This document shows, one piece after another, positions 1 to 6,713 of a stretch of DNA of 25,618 bases. The notes beneath the pieces were generated by a model. That model had not been told where the DNA came from. It saw nothing but the letters and a program-made list of their open reading frames with translations, and ran no database searches. Source of the DNA: a virus; IMG/VR virus record IMGVR_UViG_3300023116_003049, positions 1 to 25,618 of that record, one strand, 5' to 3'. Every line of letters begins with the position of its first letter. The stretch's first letter is position 1. The position numbers were made by a program, and so were the translations under genes.

Positions 1-232
1 GTAGTGGAATATGTTCCCAGTATCCTCCCTTGAGAATTAATGTGGCATATCCCCATGGATGATCATGTAGTGTAGGTTCGTCACCTACTAAAACTTTATG
101 CAGTGTAATATTAAATGGAAAGTTCTTTCTATCCTTTAAAAATAGATAATAACGGATAAGGTATGGAACTTTTCCGTCTCGATCGTAAATAATTCTCTTA
201 CGATCTAATTTTTCAAGCAGTTTCAACAGCAT
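1..232 (-). CDS. Cupin-like protein, C-terminus cut by window edge
   Basis: This reading frame starts with ATG at 232 and runs off the left edge of the window, so only about 77 N-terminal residues are visible. It begins MLLKLLEKLDRKRIIYDRDG and later contains HDHPWGYATLILKGGYWE, where the His-x-His pair followed by a Gly-rich strand is typical of a small cupin beta-barrel metal site. An AGAGG Shine-Dalgarno sequence sits 5 bases before the ATG. The start overlaps the end of the DNA glycosylase gene by 20 bases, which suggests translational coupling and the same operon. Cupins cover many activities (dioxygenases, isomerases, sugar epimerases, sensors), so the substrate cannot be named. Family confidence is moderate because the second cupin motif lies outside the window. 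Confidence 0.65.
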   Translation of the reverse strand, partial: MLLKLLEKLDRKRIIYDRDGKVPYLIRYYLFLKDRKNFPFNITLHKVLVGDEPTLHDHPWGYATLILKGGYWEHIPL

Positions 233-647
233 CTAAACCTCTTTCTTTTAGATAGCGTTTCAATTCCTTATCTGTAGGTTGAACGCTATAATTTTGTTTG
301 AAAAATATTTCGTAACTGTCACTACCATATTTTCCAATTCCATACAGTATTGTAGCATCATTTCCGTCCCATGTCAAGTAATCTTTCGACATGTTTCTTA
401 GTGCTTTTTCACGCCTATTGTAGAAACCCAATTCTCTTATAACTTCTATTACTTCTTCCGTGGTGCTTTTGAGAAACTTTCGTGGAGTATTCCATTTTGA
501 AAGAAAATTTGGAAGGACTCTTTTTACCTGAATCCGATCAGTTTGGTTGAGCATGATTACTCCCACCATGTGTTGCCAGGAACCATCAATCTGTTCCTGC
601 ACCATTAGATCCTCAGAGAGGACGGTTCCAGCGATGAATTTTTTCAT
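213..647 (-). CDS. HhH-GPD DNA glycosylase resembling the MBD4 catalytic domain
   Basis: This 144-aa protein closely follows the C-terminal glycosylase domain of MBD4, which removes T or U from G mismatches. Residues 27-50 (starting MVGVIMLNQT) match the MBD4 helix that reads IATIFLNRTSG. Residues 101-115, LYGIGKYGSDSYEIF, match the helix-hairpin-helix LHGIGKYGNDSYRIF. Asp126 in QPTDKELKRYL lines up with the catalytic Asp of HPEDHKLNKY. The protein is just the catalytic domain, with no methyl-CpG-binding domain. ATG at 647 has an AAAGGAA Shine-Dalgarno. It overlaps the 65-aa gene upstream by 35 bases and the cupin downstream by 20, so it is part of the operon that carries folE and dpdA. The exact base removed (T, U, 5-hydroxymethyl-U or a modified base) is unknown; the family assignment is fairly secure. 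Confidence 0.8.
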   Translation of the reverse strand: MKKFIAGTVLSEDLMVQEQIDGSWQHMVGVIMLNQTDRIQVKRVLPNFLSKWNTPRKFLKSTTEEVIEVIRELGFYNRREKALRNMSKDYLTWDGNDATILYGIGKYGSDSYEIFFKQNYSVQPTDKELKRYLKERGLDAVETA

Positions 648-810
648 AAATTTCCTTTACTCTCTTGTTATATTCATCTTCATCAAGAGCAAGATTATTT
701 AGGTGTTGCTTCCAGATTCTTTTCATATCTTCCGAAATGGTTGGATCAGCAATAATGAGTTTGAGTAAATTTCTACGCTTCTGCTGTGTTTCTTCCGAAT
801 AAGGACCCAT
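613..810 (-). CDS. Small charged helical protein of unknown function
   Basis: This 65-aa protein starts MGPYSEETQQKRRNLLKLI and ends KIHRWNRPL. It has no Cys, no membrane segment and no recognisable catalytic motif. It looks wholly helical, rich in Lys, Arg, Glu and Asp, with a LALDEDEYNKRVKEIYEKI helix near the C-terminus. ATG at 810 has an AAAGGAA Shine-Dalgarno 6 bases upstream, which supports it as a real gene despite its size. It overlaps both neighbours by 35-38 bases, as expected in a compact phage operon. I do not recognise the family. It could be a small DNA- or protein-binding accessory, but nothing in the sequence shows that. Confidence 0.6.
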   Translation of the reverse strand: MGPYSEETQQKRRNLLKLIIADPTISEDMKRIWKQHLNNLALDEDEYNKRVKEIYEKIHRWNRPL

Positions 811-1006
811 AGTCTATTCCTTTCATAGGACAAGTCTTCCTTGACAACCTAACCTTATGCGGTGTTAGATTGTGTAACGCCGTCATATCAAGCAATTTGA
901 TACCTCTAAGGTTATACATCAATGCTTCATTGGGTGTAAGAATTTTGATGTCGTCCTGAGTTTTTTGTGGTTGAACTGCATATACTCTTTCTTTATTAAG
1001 ATTCAT
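773..1006 (-). CDS. Small protein of unknown function
   Basis: This 77-aa protein starts MNLNKERVYAVQPQKTQDD and contains KILTPNEALMYNLRGIKLLD in its middle. The C-terminal part has one Cys (TCPMKG) and a Gly/Ser-rich end. No known domain is apparent. Its ATG at 1006 follows GAGGAATT at good spacing, and its start overlaps the stop of the upstream membrane protein by one base (TAATG). That junction is a typical translational-coupling arrangement and argues for a real gene. It overlaps the 65-aa gene by 38 bases in another frame of the same strand. The function is unknown. Confidence 0.55.
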   Translation of the reverse strand: MNLNKERVYAVQPQKTQDDIKILTPNEALMYNLRGIKLLDMTALHNLTPHKVRLSRKTCPMKGIDYGSLFGRNTAEA

Positions 1007-1197
1007 TATACCAATTCCTCTGCAATGCCCAGTATCTCAGCCGCAGCAAGAGCGAGGGCAAGTAATACTATTGAACCTGTATAGACTGCAACCAAACAAC
1101 CTATCAGTCGCAAGCCGCTTTTAATTAAACTTACATAAAAATGTCCCTTGCCTGGATCCTTGGCTGCTGGAACAATTACTCTTTCTGGTATTGGCAT
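1006..1197 (-). CDS. Small membrane protein
   Basis: This 63-aa protein starts MPIPERVIVPAAKDPGKGHF. It is followed by a long hydrophobic stretch, about residues 24-57, that includes LRLIGCLVAVYTGSIVLLA and ALALAAAEILG. It probably forms one long or two short membrane helices, with a basic N-terminal tail likely on the cytoplasmic side. ATG at 1197 has a strong AAGGAG Shine-Dalgarno. It sits 11 bases after the folE stop, and its own stop overlaps the next start (TAATG). No family is recognised. An inner-membrane role during infection is possible, but there is nothing specific enough for a holin call. Confidence 0.6.
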   Translation of the reverse strand: MPIPERVIVPAAKDPGKGHFYVSLIKSGLRLIGCLVAVYTGSIVLLALALAAAEILGIAEELV

Positions 1198-1208
1198 TTT
1201 TGATCTCC

Positions 1209-1895
1209 TTATCTTGGTGCAAACTCTTGTTGCAATTTAATATTGTCCATGAACTCTTTCTTGGTTCCTGCATCTTCTTTGAATGATCCTTCAAGAACGG
1301 TTGTCTGTGTTAAACTAGAGTGTGCCATGATGCCACGGTTTTCACAACATCCGTGTGTTGCCTGAATGTATACACCAATGTTCTTTGAGTTCGTTGCTTT
1401 CTTGATTTCACGTGCAATGTCATTTGCAAGTTCTTCTTGTAGTGTTCCACGTCTAGCACACCATTGTGCAATACGTGTATACTTAGAAAGTCCAATGACC
1501 TTGCCATTAGGAATAATACCAATGTATGCTACTCCTGTTACTGGCTGATGATGATGCGAACAAACTGATTTAAGTTCCGAACGAACTACAAGCATGCCCT
1601 TGTATGCATCTTCACCCTCATTAGGAAATGCAGTTGCGTGTGGAATAGTGTCATAACGCCCTTGCATTAATTCGTTATAATACATTTTAGCAAGGCGTTT
1701 TGCAGTGCCTTGGCTGTTAGGATCACTGTCGCGGTCAATTAAGAGTGCGTCTAAAACGCCCTCAAACTTTTCTGCGGCTTCTTCGATTAGTGTTTCTTTT
1801 TCGCCAGCATATATAAATTCACTAATATTGTCGCCGGCCCAGTAACGCTTGTTTGCGTCCTTTAATCTGCGTGTTACTTCTTCGTATTTTTTCAA
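1209..1895 (-). CDS. folE: GTP cyclohydrolase I
   Basis: FolE converts GTP to 7,8-dihydroneopterin triphosphate, the first step for both folate and 7-deazaguanine (queuosine, archaeosine, preQ0) synthesis. The 228-aa length is normal for the family. The zinc ligands are visible as Cys112 and His115 in VCSHHHQP and as Cys183 in HGCCENRGI. The N-terminal DPNSQGTAKRLAKMYYNEL (about 58-76) and GKVIGLSKYTRIAQW (131-145) are family signatures. The start is a TTG codon at 1895 with GGAGAAG 7 bases upstream; no ATG fits better. The gene lies downstream of a glycosyltransferase, queD-like and dpdA-like genes, so its product most likely feeds a 7-deazaguanine DNA-modification pathway rather than folate. 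Residue pattern and context agree. Confidence 0.93.
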   Translation of the reverse strand: MKKYEEVTRRLKDANKRYWAGDNISEFIYAGEKETLIEEAAEKFEGVLDALLIDRDSDPNSQGTAKRLAKMYYNELMQGRYDTIPHATAFPNEGEDAYKGMLVVRSELKSVCSHHHQPVTGVAYIGIIPNGKVIGLSKYTRIAQWCARRGTLQEELANDIAREIKKATNSKNIGVYIQATHGCCENRGIMAHSSLTQTTVLEGSFKEDAGTKKEFMDNIKLQQEFAPR

Positions 1896-1935
1896 TTTAC
1901 TTCTCCGATGTTAAGGCAGTGGATTGCCATTGTTG

Positions 1936-2976
1936 TTATTTTAAAACATTTAGTAGATTTCCGCAACCGAAATAATCTCCATTTAGTTTTGTTACCTGTT
2001 TATTTAGGCTTACGAGATAGTCTTCGTAATTTTCCATATAATCAACAATCTTGTCCATTACTTGCTTTTTGTGCTTTTTGTATGCTTCCCAAGACTCGGT
2101 CCATTCACTCGGATATAGAAAATCATCTACAGCCATTTCCGAATAACTTAATCTATCAGGAACCATAGGTAATGCTCCTACGAGAGCACCCTCATACCAA
2201 CTAATGCCCAACGTTTCTTGTAAGTTCGCACTAAACACAAGTTTCGCCTCTCCTAGCAGGTTATGGTATTCATTCTTTGTTAGTGGTGTTTCTTGGCACA
2301 CAACAAAGTTATATTGTGGTAATGATTCTTTTAAATCTTGGAATATTGGTAATTGCTTTTCCGGAGCAATTCTGTGCGGAAATAGCACAGTATCCGTTTT
2401 CTTCATTCCCTTATACATGGTTAATGTTTGTTCCATGTATTCAAATGGCCAACCTGTTCTTACTACCTTACTTTTGTCCAGTTCTGGAAATGATTCAAAG
2501 AACATATTGATGTGGAATTCACTTGCAAAGAAATTATGATCAAAGCATTCATACATGCTTCTTTCTGCATTTCTTACCCAAGGTTTATCACCGATGAGGC
2601 GTCCAAGAAAATCAGCAGGATCGTAACTACCAGCATGCCATAACCCACCAATTCGGATTTTAACGCCAAGTAGTTCAGCCATGTATTTAAGTTGGATAAC
2701 AGTCGGGTTCCAAGCATCCGTATATAGGAAATAATCCCCATCACTTACTTCTCCTTTACAGAATGCATCAGCAATCTGCATAAGTTGATTGGACTTATAA
2801 ACATTAGTTCCGCCAAAATTGAGGAAAGCCCCAGGCGTAGTTGCCTGAGGCGTGTCCCCGCCATTTACTACTTTTACTGTATGGCCGTGAGCCTTCAGCA
2901 GTTTAGGAAATTGTGTTTTCCACTGTTTGGTGTAACGTGTTTCTACTGCTTCGAGATCAACTAACCATACATTCAT
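1936..2976 (-). CDS. GT4-type (GT-B fold) glycosyltransferase
   Basis: This 346-aa protein looks like a two-domain GT-B glycosyltransferase. The C-terminal domain carries the nucleotide-sugar-binding features of GT4 enzymes: HRIAPEKQLPIFQDLKESLP (201-220), the K-x-L segment after the inter-domain linker. ETLGISWYEGALVGALPMVP (254-273) follows, where Glu254 and Glu262 form an E-x7-E motif. The N-terminal domain contains FLNFGGTNVY and GGLWHAGSYDP. ATG at 2976 follows AAAAGGAA; the start overlaps the preceding gene's stop by one base (TAATG). It sits inside the folE/queD/dpdA cluster, so glycosylation of a modified base is one possibility. Surface glycan or capsid decoration is another. Donor and acceptor cannot be read from sequence. 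Confidence 0.78.
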   Translation of the reverse strand: MNVWLVDLEAVETRYTKQWKTQFPKLLKAHGHTVKVVNGGDTPQATTPGAFLNFGGTNVYKSNQLMQIADAFCKGEVSDGDYFLYTDAWNPTVIQLKYMAELLGVKIRIGGLWHAGSYDPADFLGRLIGDKPWVRNAERSMYECFDHNFFASEFHINMFFESFPELDKSKVVRTGWPFEYMEQTLTMYKGMKKTDTVLFPHRIAPEKQLPIFQDLKESLPQYNFVVCQETPLTKNEYHNLLGEAKLVFSANLQETLGISWYEGALVGALPMVPDRLSYSEMAVDDFLYPSEWTESWEAYKKHKKQVMDKIVDYMENYEDYLVSLNKQVTKLNGDYFGCGNLLNVLK

Positions 2977-3182
2977 TAGTGTTTCCTTTTAAATTTCTTT
3001 TGGAATTTCCTATTACGATTAGCAAAGGCTCTCCAAACATAACTCTTATTGTTGTAGAGATCCTTTTCATTGAAAGGAAAAAAGTTTCCGCGATTGTCGA
3101 GATTGAATCGACAAAAGTCTTTGAATTGCTCAAGATCGTTAAAGATGCGATCATAAGCCTCGCGGTTGAATTGAATTGCCAT
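2976..3182 (-). CDS. Small conserved-looking phage protein of unknown function
   Basis: This 68-aa protein starts MAIQFNREAYDRIFNDLEQF. Its central part (FCRFNLDNRGNFFPFNEKDL) is rich in Asn, Phe and Asp, and it ends in a very basic tail, RNRKFQKKFKRKH. No catalytic signature is evident. The basic C-terminus suggests nucleic acid contact, which is inference only. From memory, similar DxFCRF...FNExDLY patterns occur in other phage hypothetical proteins. ATG at 3182 has GAGGATT upstream. The gene is coupled by one-base overlap to the glycosyltransferase downstream and lies 12 bases after the queD-like stop. Confidence 0.6.
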   Translation of the reverse strand: MAIQFNREAYDRIFNDLEQFKDFCRFNLDNRGNFFPFNEKDLYNNKSYVWRAFANRNRKFQKKFKRKH

Positions 3183-3194
3183 TTTGTAATCCTC

Positions 3195-3635
3195 TTATCT
3201 AGCATACTCAATGTGGGCACCGTTCTCTCCATCTTCACTTACGTCAATATGGACTTCACGGCCTGGATATTTTTCGTTGATCTTTGTGTAAAGATCATCA
3301 CTCATCATTTCACAACTCTTATAATCTAGTTCAAGGGTCTTCTCCTCATACAGTTTTTCTAACCATCTTTTGAATTGAATAAATTCGATATCTCTGTCGT
3401 TGTGTGTCACAGTGATGCCGACTTTGAAATGAAATATGTGTCTGTGGGGATAACCCAAAAACGAAACATCATATTCATCACCTGTTGCAAGATTGGGATC
3501 ATCCAATGCCGCAGGATACTTGTGGATACCTTCCTTGCGGAACGTAACCCAAATCATTCTCTTTGCTGTTCTCATTGTCTTTTCAAATCTTTCAGTTTCT
3601 GCATATGCCTTTTGCATTTGTTCAGTTATACTCAT
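3195..3635 (-). CDS. queD: 6-carboxytetrahydropterin synthase-like protein (QueD/PTPS family)
   Basis: QueD turns dihydroneopterin triphosphate, the FolE product, into 6-carboxytetrahydropterin on the way to preQ0. This 146-aa protein has the size of the T-fold family. GYPHRHIFHFKVGITV (61-76) matches the family strand with the zinc His-x-His pair (His64, His66), and His38 in KEGIHKYP could be the third ligand. RDIEFIQFKRWLEKLY (81-96) fits the MDFxxLK helix. LELDYKSCEMMSDDLYTKI (101-119) fits the LDH...TxExLAxxI region, and a C-terminal Glu lies in EDGENGAHIEY. The usual catalytic Cys is not obvious at its normal place, so the activity may differ. Its location between folE and dpdA strongly supports the pathway. 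Confidence 0.7.
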   Translation of the reverse strand: MSITEQMQKAYAETERFEKTMRTAKRMIWVTFRKEGIHKYPAALDDPNLATGDEYDVSFLGYPHRHIFHFKVGITVTHNDRDIEFIQFKRWLEKLYEEKTLELDYKSCEMMSDDLYTKINEKYPGREVHIDVSEDGENGAHIEYAR

Positions 3636-3653
3636 AGTATAGCGCCTTTTCTG

Positions 3654-4184
3654 TTAGTTGTCATCCACAATCTTATCGTTTTTGTATTCATTCCATTCCG
3701 TAAATTTGGAGCGGTCCATCAAGTCATGTAGGCTGTGGCACCATACACCTGGATTGGTTGCTTCAAAACCTTTGTCATCAATTTTGAGCATTGTGTTATA
3801 ATTCCAAAGTTTTATGTGAGGTATTGGAACCCTAATCTGTGGAATGAATCTATCATACTCAACCAATGGTCCTTCTAAAAACTCTTCGGCTGCATTAATT
3901 GGAATATCCAAACTGCAAAACAAATCATCTTTGAGAAATGGTTCAATCATTTTTTCCCATTCCTCATAATAGTCCGCACTGTGATTCTGTGAAGCAGGAT
4001 CGAAACTGTGATTGGCACCAAAGAAGATGTGTTTAACATCCTGTGCATAATCTCTAATGATGCTTGGATCATTTAAACCTGTAACGAATAGAGTTCGCAT
4101 TCCGTGTGCAGGAGTTTTTTCAACTTCTACACCTGTAAAAAATCTTACGTTTTCAGCACTACCAGTTTCGTAATCTCGTTTCAT
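3654..4184 (-). CDS. Unnamed protein linked to the deazaguanine cluster
   Basis: This 176-aa protein has no recognised catalytic motif. It starts MKRDYETGSAENVRFFTGVE, which is followed by MRTLFVTGLNDPSIIRDYAQ and KHIFFGANHSFDP, alternating strands and helices like half of an alpha/beta barrel. A second half has FIPQIRVPIPHIKLWNYNT and NPGVWCHSLHDLMD. It lacks the CxxxCxxC of the radical-SAM enzyme QueE and the SGGLDS of QueC, so it is neither in standard form. ATG at 4184 is coupled by ATGA overlap to the YdcH-like gene, with AAGGAAC upstream. It lies between queD-like and dpdA-like genes, so a role in base modification is a reasonable guess by location only. I recall similar unnamed proteins in marine T4-like phages. 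Confidence 0.6.
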   Translation of the reverse strand: MKRDYETGSAENVRFFTGVEVEKTPAHGMRTLFVTGLNDPSIIRDYAQDVKHIFFGANHSFDPASQNHSADYYEEWEKMIEPFLKDDLFCSLDIPINAAEEFLEGPLVEYDRFIPQIRVPIPHIKLWNYNTMLKIDDKGFEATNPGVWCHSLHDLMDRSKFTEWNEYKNDKIVDDN

Positions 4185-4360
4185 TGAACATGTTCCTTTT
4201 CAATTTTTTCGATTTCGTCCTTTAGTTTGAGGCGTTCCTTTTTCATATCATGGATTTGATCATCATCAAATTTTCCTGTCTTTTCCATGGTATCAATTTT
4301 CTTATTTAGGTATTGGTGTGTCTCTTTCAAAAATTTTAATCTTTGTGTATAGTCACCCAT
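4181..4360 (-). CDS. Small coiled-coil protein, YdcH/DUF465-like
   Basis: The likely start is ATG at 4360, giving about 59 aa. A perfect AAGGAGG lies 5 bases upstream, and this start falls just after the dpdA stop at 4362. The longer frame back to 4444 would overlap dpdA and has no such signal. The protein starts MGDYTQRLKFLKETHQYLNK, and DMKKERLKLKDEIEKIEKEH forms the second helix. This is the helix-turn-helix hairpin pattern seen in the small YdcH (DUF465) family, with the hallmark LKKxKLxLKDEI. The biochemical role of that family is unclear. Here it probably acts as a small coiled-coil partner. The stop overlaps the next ATG by four bases. Confidence 0.62.
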   Translation of the reverse strand: MGDYTQRLKFLKETHQYLNKKIDTMEKTGKFDDDQIHDMKKERLKLKDEIEKIEKEHVQ

Positions 4361-4361
4361 A

Positions 4362-5909
4362 TTATCCTCCTTGTAGTTCTTTCTCCAATTTATCCAATTC
4401 TCCATCTTCTCGATCATCGGCCCAAGGTGTTTTCTCTTCACCATCTTCGTCTACCTCCACGAACATTCTATTAAATTCGTTAGTAACACCACCACGCAAT
4501 CTTGCACCTTCAAGATCCTTTAAGAATGCGTCAGCATCCTTGATCATTGCAAATGCATCTTCTTTAGTCTTACACTCAAATAATTCTTCTACAAATTTGT
4601 CAAAGTATAAGATATTACGCGGAACCCATTCAGAGTATTCATCACTCTTATCTGCTTCCTTGACCTTTCTCCAACGTCTCCAGTCTGGACGATCCTTAGC
4701 AAGTTCAATATCCGTTAAGTTGTTTGCACGTTGAACCGCAACAATGTGTTGATAAACATTGTGTGACATCATTAGTGCATAACCAAAACTATCCCACGAT
4801 GTTTTGCCTTCCTTACCAATTTTGTTTAGCATTCCTGGTGCATAGTGGCATATGTCCGCAATGCTAAGGCGTCTTCCAATTTCGCTTTCAAATGGAAAAG
4901 GAATATCATGACGTTTGGCAAGCATCTTATTATCAGGTGCCTTGTCCATAATAACTGACCAACGTTTATTTGTGTGTTGGGAGTTAGTATACACTAATCC
5001 GTGTGCTGTAGCAATAAACGGACTTGCACAGTCAAAACTAATTGTAAAGTTTTCATTAATGTGTTTACGAACTTGTCTTTGTATTGAAGTAAGATAACAT
5101 GACCAATCAAGTTGTGCTGTGCCCAAGAAGTGCATCCAGTCCTTGCCTTCCAGCATACCGTCAAACTTCATTGTCATTAACCTGCGTAGTGTAATAGGCA
5201 TCTTGCACATGTTAGCACCACCCATTGCCCAACCTTCGCAGGCCTTGTCCTTCCATATCTTAGGATCGGAGAATTCTTTAACACCTTCATACCACTTCTC
5301 AGCAGTATCCCAGTCTGAACCCTGTAATACGTTTAGGAATTTAGTAGCACCCAATCTGCGTTCTAACCAATACTTATTGTTAAATCTAGTCTTGTCTAAA
5401 CAGTCCTCAAAACTCTTTAGTCCTGTCTTGGGTGAGTGAATGTGATCACAAGCCCAAGTCGGAACGTCAAGTAGCATTGACCAGTCTGCTGTTAGTTCAA
5501 GCCAATTAAGAATATCATCTCTAACCTTGTTAGCAGCCGCACCTTCAAAGTTTAGCCAATCAAACTTAAGAACACCCTTACCAACCTGATAACCACCTGA
5601 GTCACCAAGTATCATGGTCTTGCCTCTATCTCGAGTCTGCACCATTGCATCCTGATCCATTGTTTTATCAAGATTTAATTGTGCGTGTCCTGCGGAATAC
5701 AATCCATATTTGTATGTAAAGTATCCTTCCTCTTCATTTAAAAAGTTCATACCTTCGATGCCGCGATCAAAACCCTGCGGAATACGTTCTTTAGGAACGA
5801 ACTCTTCCTTACGTTGTTTAGCAATATAAGTGCTGAAGAAAGAACTAATAGCAGGCAAATACACTGCGTAGTCTTTCTGTAATGGTGTTAGATTGACTGG
5901 TTTTTTCAT
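4362..5909 (-). CDS. dpdA: DNA 7-deazaguanine transglycosylase, DpdA-like (TGT superfamily)
   Basis: DpdA enzymes exchange guanine in DNA for a 7-deazaguanine base, protecting phage DNA from restriction. This 515-aa protein has a TGT-type barrel. LGDSGGYQVGKG (101-112) matches the TGT SDSGGFQ with Asp103 as catalytic acid/base. FLNVLQGSDW (191-200) matches the VQGG strand, GWAMGGANM (226-234) the GxAIGG loop, and SFDCASPF (291-298) the FDCVxPTR nucleophile site with Asp293. SHNVYQHIVAVQRAN near the C-terminus matches the TGT IHNLYFY helix. The tRNA-type zinc motif CxCxxC is not seen; only one Cys lies near it (ADICHY). Loss of the tRNA zinc site, the phage context and folE/queD neighbours favour DNA over tRNA as substrate. 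The gene starts 8 bases after the clamp stop with only a weak Shine-Dalgarno. Confidence 0.82.
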   Translation of the reverse strand: MKKPVNLTPLQKDYAVYLPAISSFFSTYIAKQRKEEFVPKERIPQGFDRGIEGMNFLNEEEGYFTYKYGLYSAGHAQLNLDKTMDQDAMVQTRDRGKTMILGDSGGYQVGKGVLKFDWLNFEGAAANKVRDDILNWLELTADWSMLLDVPTWACDHIHSPKTGLKSFEDCLDKTRFNNKYWLERRLGATKFLNVLQGSDWDTAEKWYEGVKEFSDPKIWKDKACEGWAMGGANMCKMPITLRRLMTMKFDGMLEGKDWMHFLGTAQLDWSCYLTSIQRQVRKHINENFTISFDCASPFIATAHGLVYTNSQHTNKRWSVIMDKAPDNKMLAKRHDIPFPFESEIGRRLSIADICHYAPGMLNKIGKEGKTSWDSFGYALMMSHNVYQHIVAVQRANNLTDIELAKDRPDWRRWRKVKEADKSDEYSEWVPRNILYFDKFVEELFECKTKEDAFAMIKDADAFLKDLEGARLRGGVTNEFNRMFVEVDEDGEEKTPWADDREDGELDKLEKELQGG

Positions 5910-5917
5910 AACTTTAT

Positions 5918-6655
5918 TTAGGCCGCCTGTGCTGGAATGATATATTTGTAATTCGCCAAACCAGAGTCTAGTGTAATCTGGATAGCCCCTTCGTTTGAAA
6001 TACTCATCTTAGTATTATTAACATCAGCAATTTTTAGAATTGCAAGGATGCTCGCAACTGGCCAAGTCCAGCCTCTATCCAATTTACCTTCCACATCAGT
6101 AGCAAACACAAACTCACCACCGTGTGTTGATGCATCACCAAAGATAAACTTCAAGTTACCATCTTCAGTTTTAGCAAGGAATGTTGGATGTTCTGGGTTA
6201 GCACCAGCCTGGAAATTAAAACGTTGCACTCCTGCAAGTGTTGGAACTACTTCCACGTCCCAGTTAACACCACGGAACTTAACGGTCTTCATCTTTTCAT
6301 TGATAATTTCCATGTTCATAAAACGATAATCGTTCTTGAAATCACCATCAGCATTTTCAAAATGTATTCCCACAGGAATAGTTTCGCCATTTCTTTCTGC
6401 TGTCGTAATGCTAATCTTTGCTTCTTTTTGATATTCTGAACCATCAATTAGATATTTTAGTTTCTGTAATTGTGGCATACCAAACACACCAATCATGTCT
6501 GGATAAGGATTGTGTGTTTCTGCTTCCATGATAACTGATCTATCATCAGCCATGGAAAACATTGCAGTCTTATCCTCTTCGCCGGTAACCTTCACAGTAG
6601 TTAGGAATCCTAAGTTCTGTGTGTGACCAACGATATCTTGTAAAATGTCTTTCAT
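5918..6655 (-). CDS. 45: DNA polymerase sliding clamp (T4 gp45-like)
   Basis: The clamp encircles DNA and tethers the polymerase; in T4 it also activates late transcription. This 245-aa protein is near the 228 aa of T4 gp45. It shows two repeated clamp-like halves rich in beta strands, with a C-terminal half of the form WTWPVASILAILKIADVNNT followed by a Gly-rich strand SGLANYKYIIPAQ. Family evidence is by overall pattern and by position directly after the gp43-type polymerase, as in T4, where 45 lies in the same replication cluster. ATG at 6655 has AGGAGAATT upstream. A sigma70-type promoter sits at 6677-6705. The clamp-loader genes 44 and 62, usually nearby in T4, are not in this window. 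Confidence 0.85.
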   Translation of the reverse strand: MKDILQDIVGHTQNLGFLTTVKVTGEEDKTAMFSMADDRSVIMEAETHNPYPDMIGVFGMPQLQKLKYLIDGSEYQKEAKISITTAERNGETIPVGIHFENADGDFKNDYRFMNMEIINEKMKTVKFRGVNWDVEVVPTLAGVQRFNFQAGANPEHPTFLAKTEDGNLKFIFGDASTHGGEFVFATDVEGKLDRGWTWPVASILAILKIADVNNTKMSISNEGAIQITLDSGLANYKYIIPAQAA

Positions 6656-6676
6656 TGAATTCTCCTATACACTTAC

Positions 6677-6705
6677 ATTATATTTAGGTTTTGTATAAAA
6701 CACAA
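6677..6705 (-). promoter_or_regulatory. Sigma70-type promoter upstream of the clamp gene
   Basis: Reading the minus strand, TTGTGT (6705-6700) and TATAAT (6682-6677) are separated by exactly 17 bases. The -35 box lies 9 bases after the polymerase stop, and transcription would begin about 15 bases before the clamp ATG. This would drive the clamp and probably the whole dpdA-to-cupin run. A CCTAAATA late-type motif overlaps the spacer and -10, so the site might be used in more than one phase. Confidence 0.65.
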
Positions 6706-6713
6706 GCATTTTT

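Noticed and set aside
2957-3238. 93-codon minus-strand frame covering the 68-aa gene
   Set aside because: The 68-aa frame has GAGGATT at proper distance and coupled junctions on both sides; the longer frame overlaps three genes and has no such signal.
3654-4184. Calling the 176-aa protein QueE
   Set aside because: The radical-SAM CxxxCxxC motif is absent and no substitute iron-sulfur ligand pattern is visible.
4361-4444. Upstream extension of the YdcH-like gene to 4444
   Set aside because: It would overlap the dpdA-like 3' end; the ATG at 4360 has a perfect AAGGAGG at ideal spacing and fits the family length.
4362-5909. tRNA-guanine transglycosylase acting on tRNA
   Set aside because: The zinc-binding CxCxxC pattern used for tRNA enzymes is missing, and the context is DNA replication and modification; kept only as a weak alternative.
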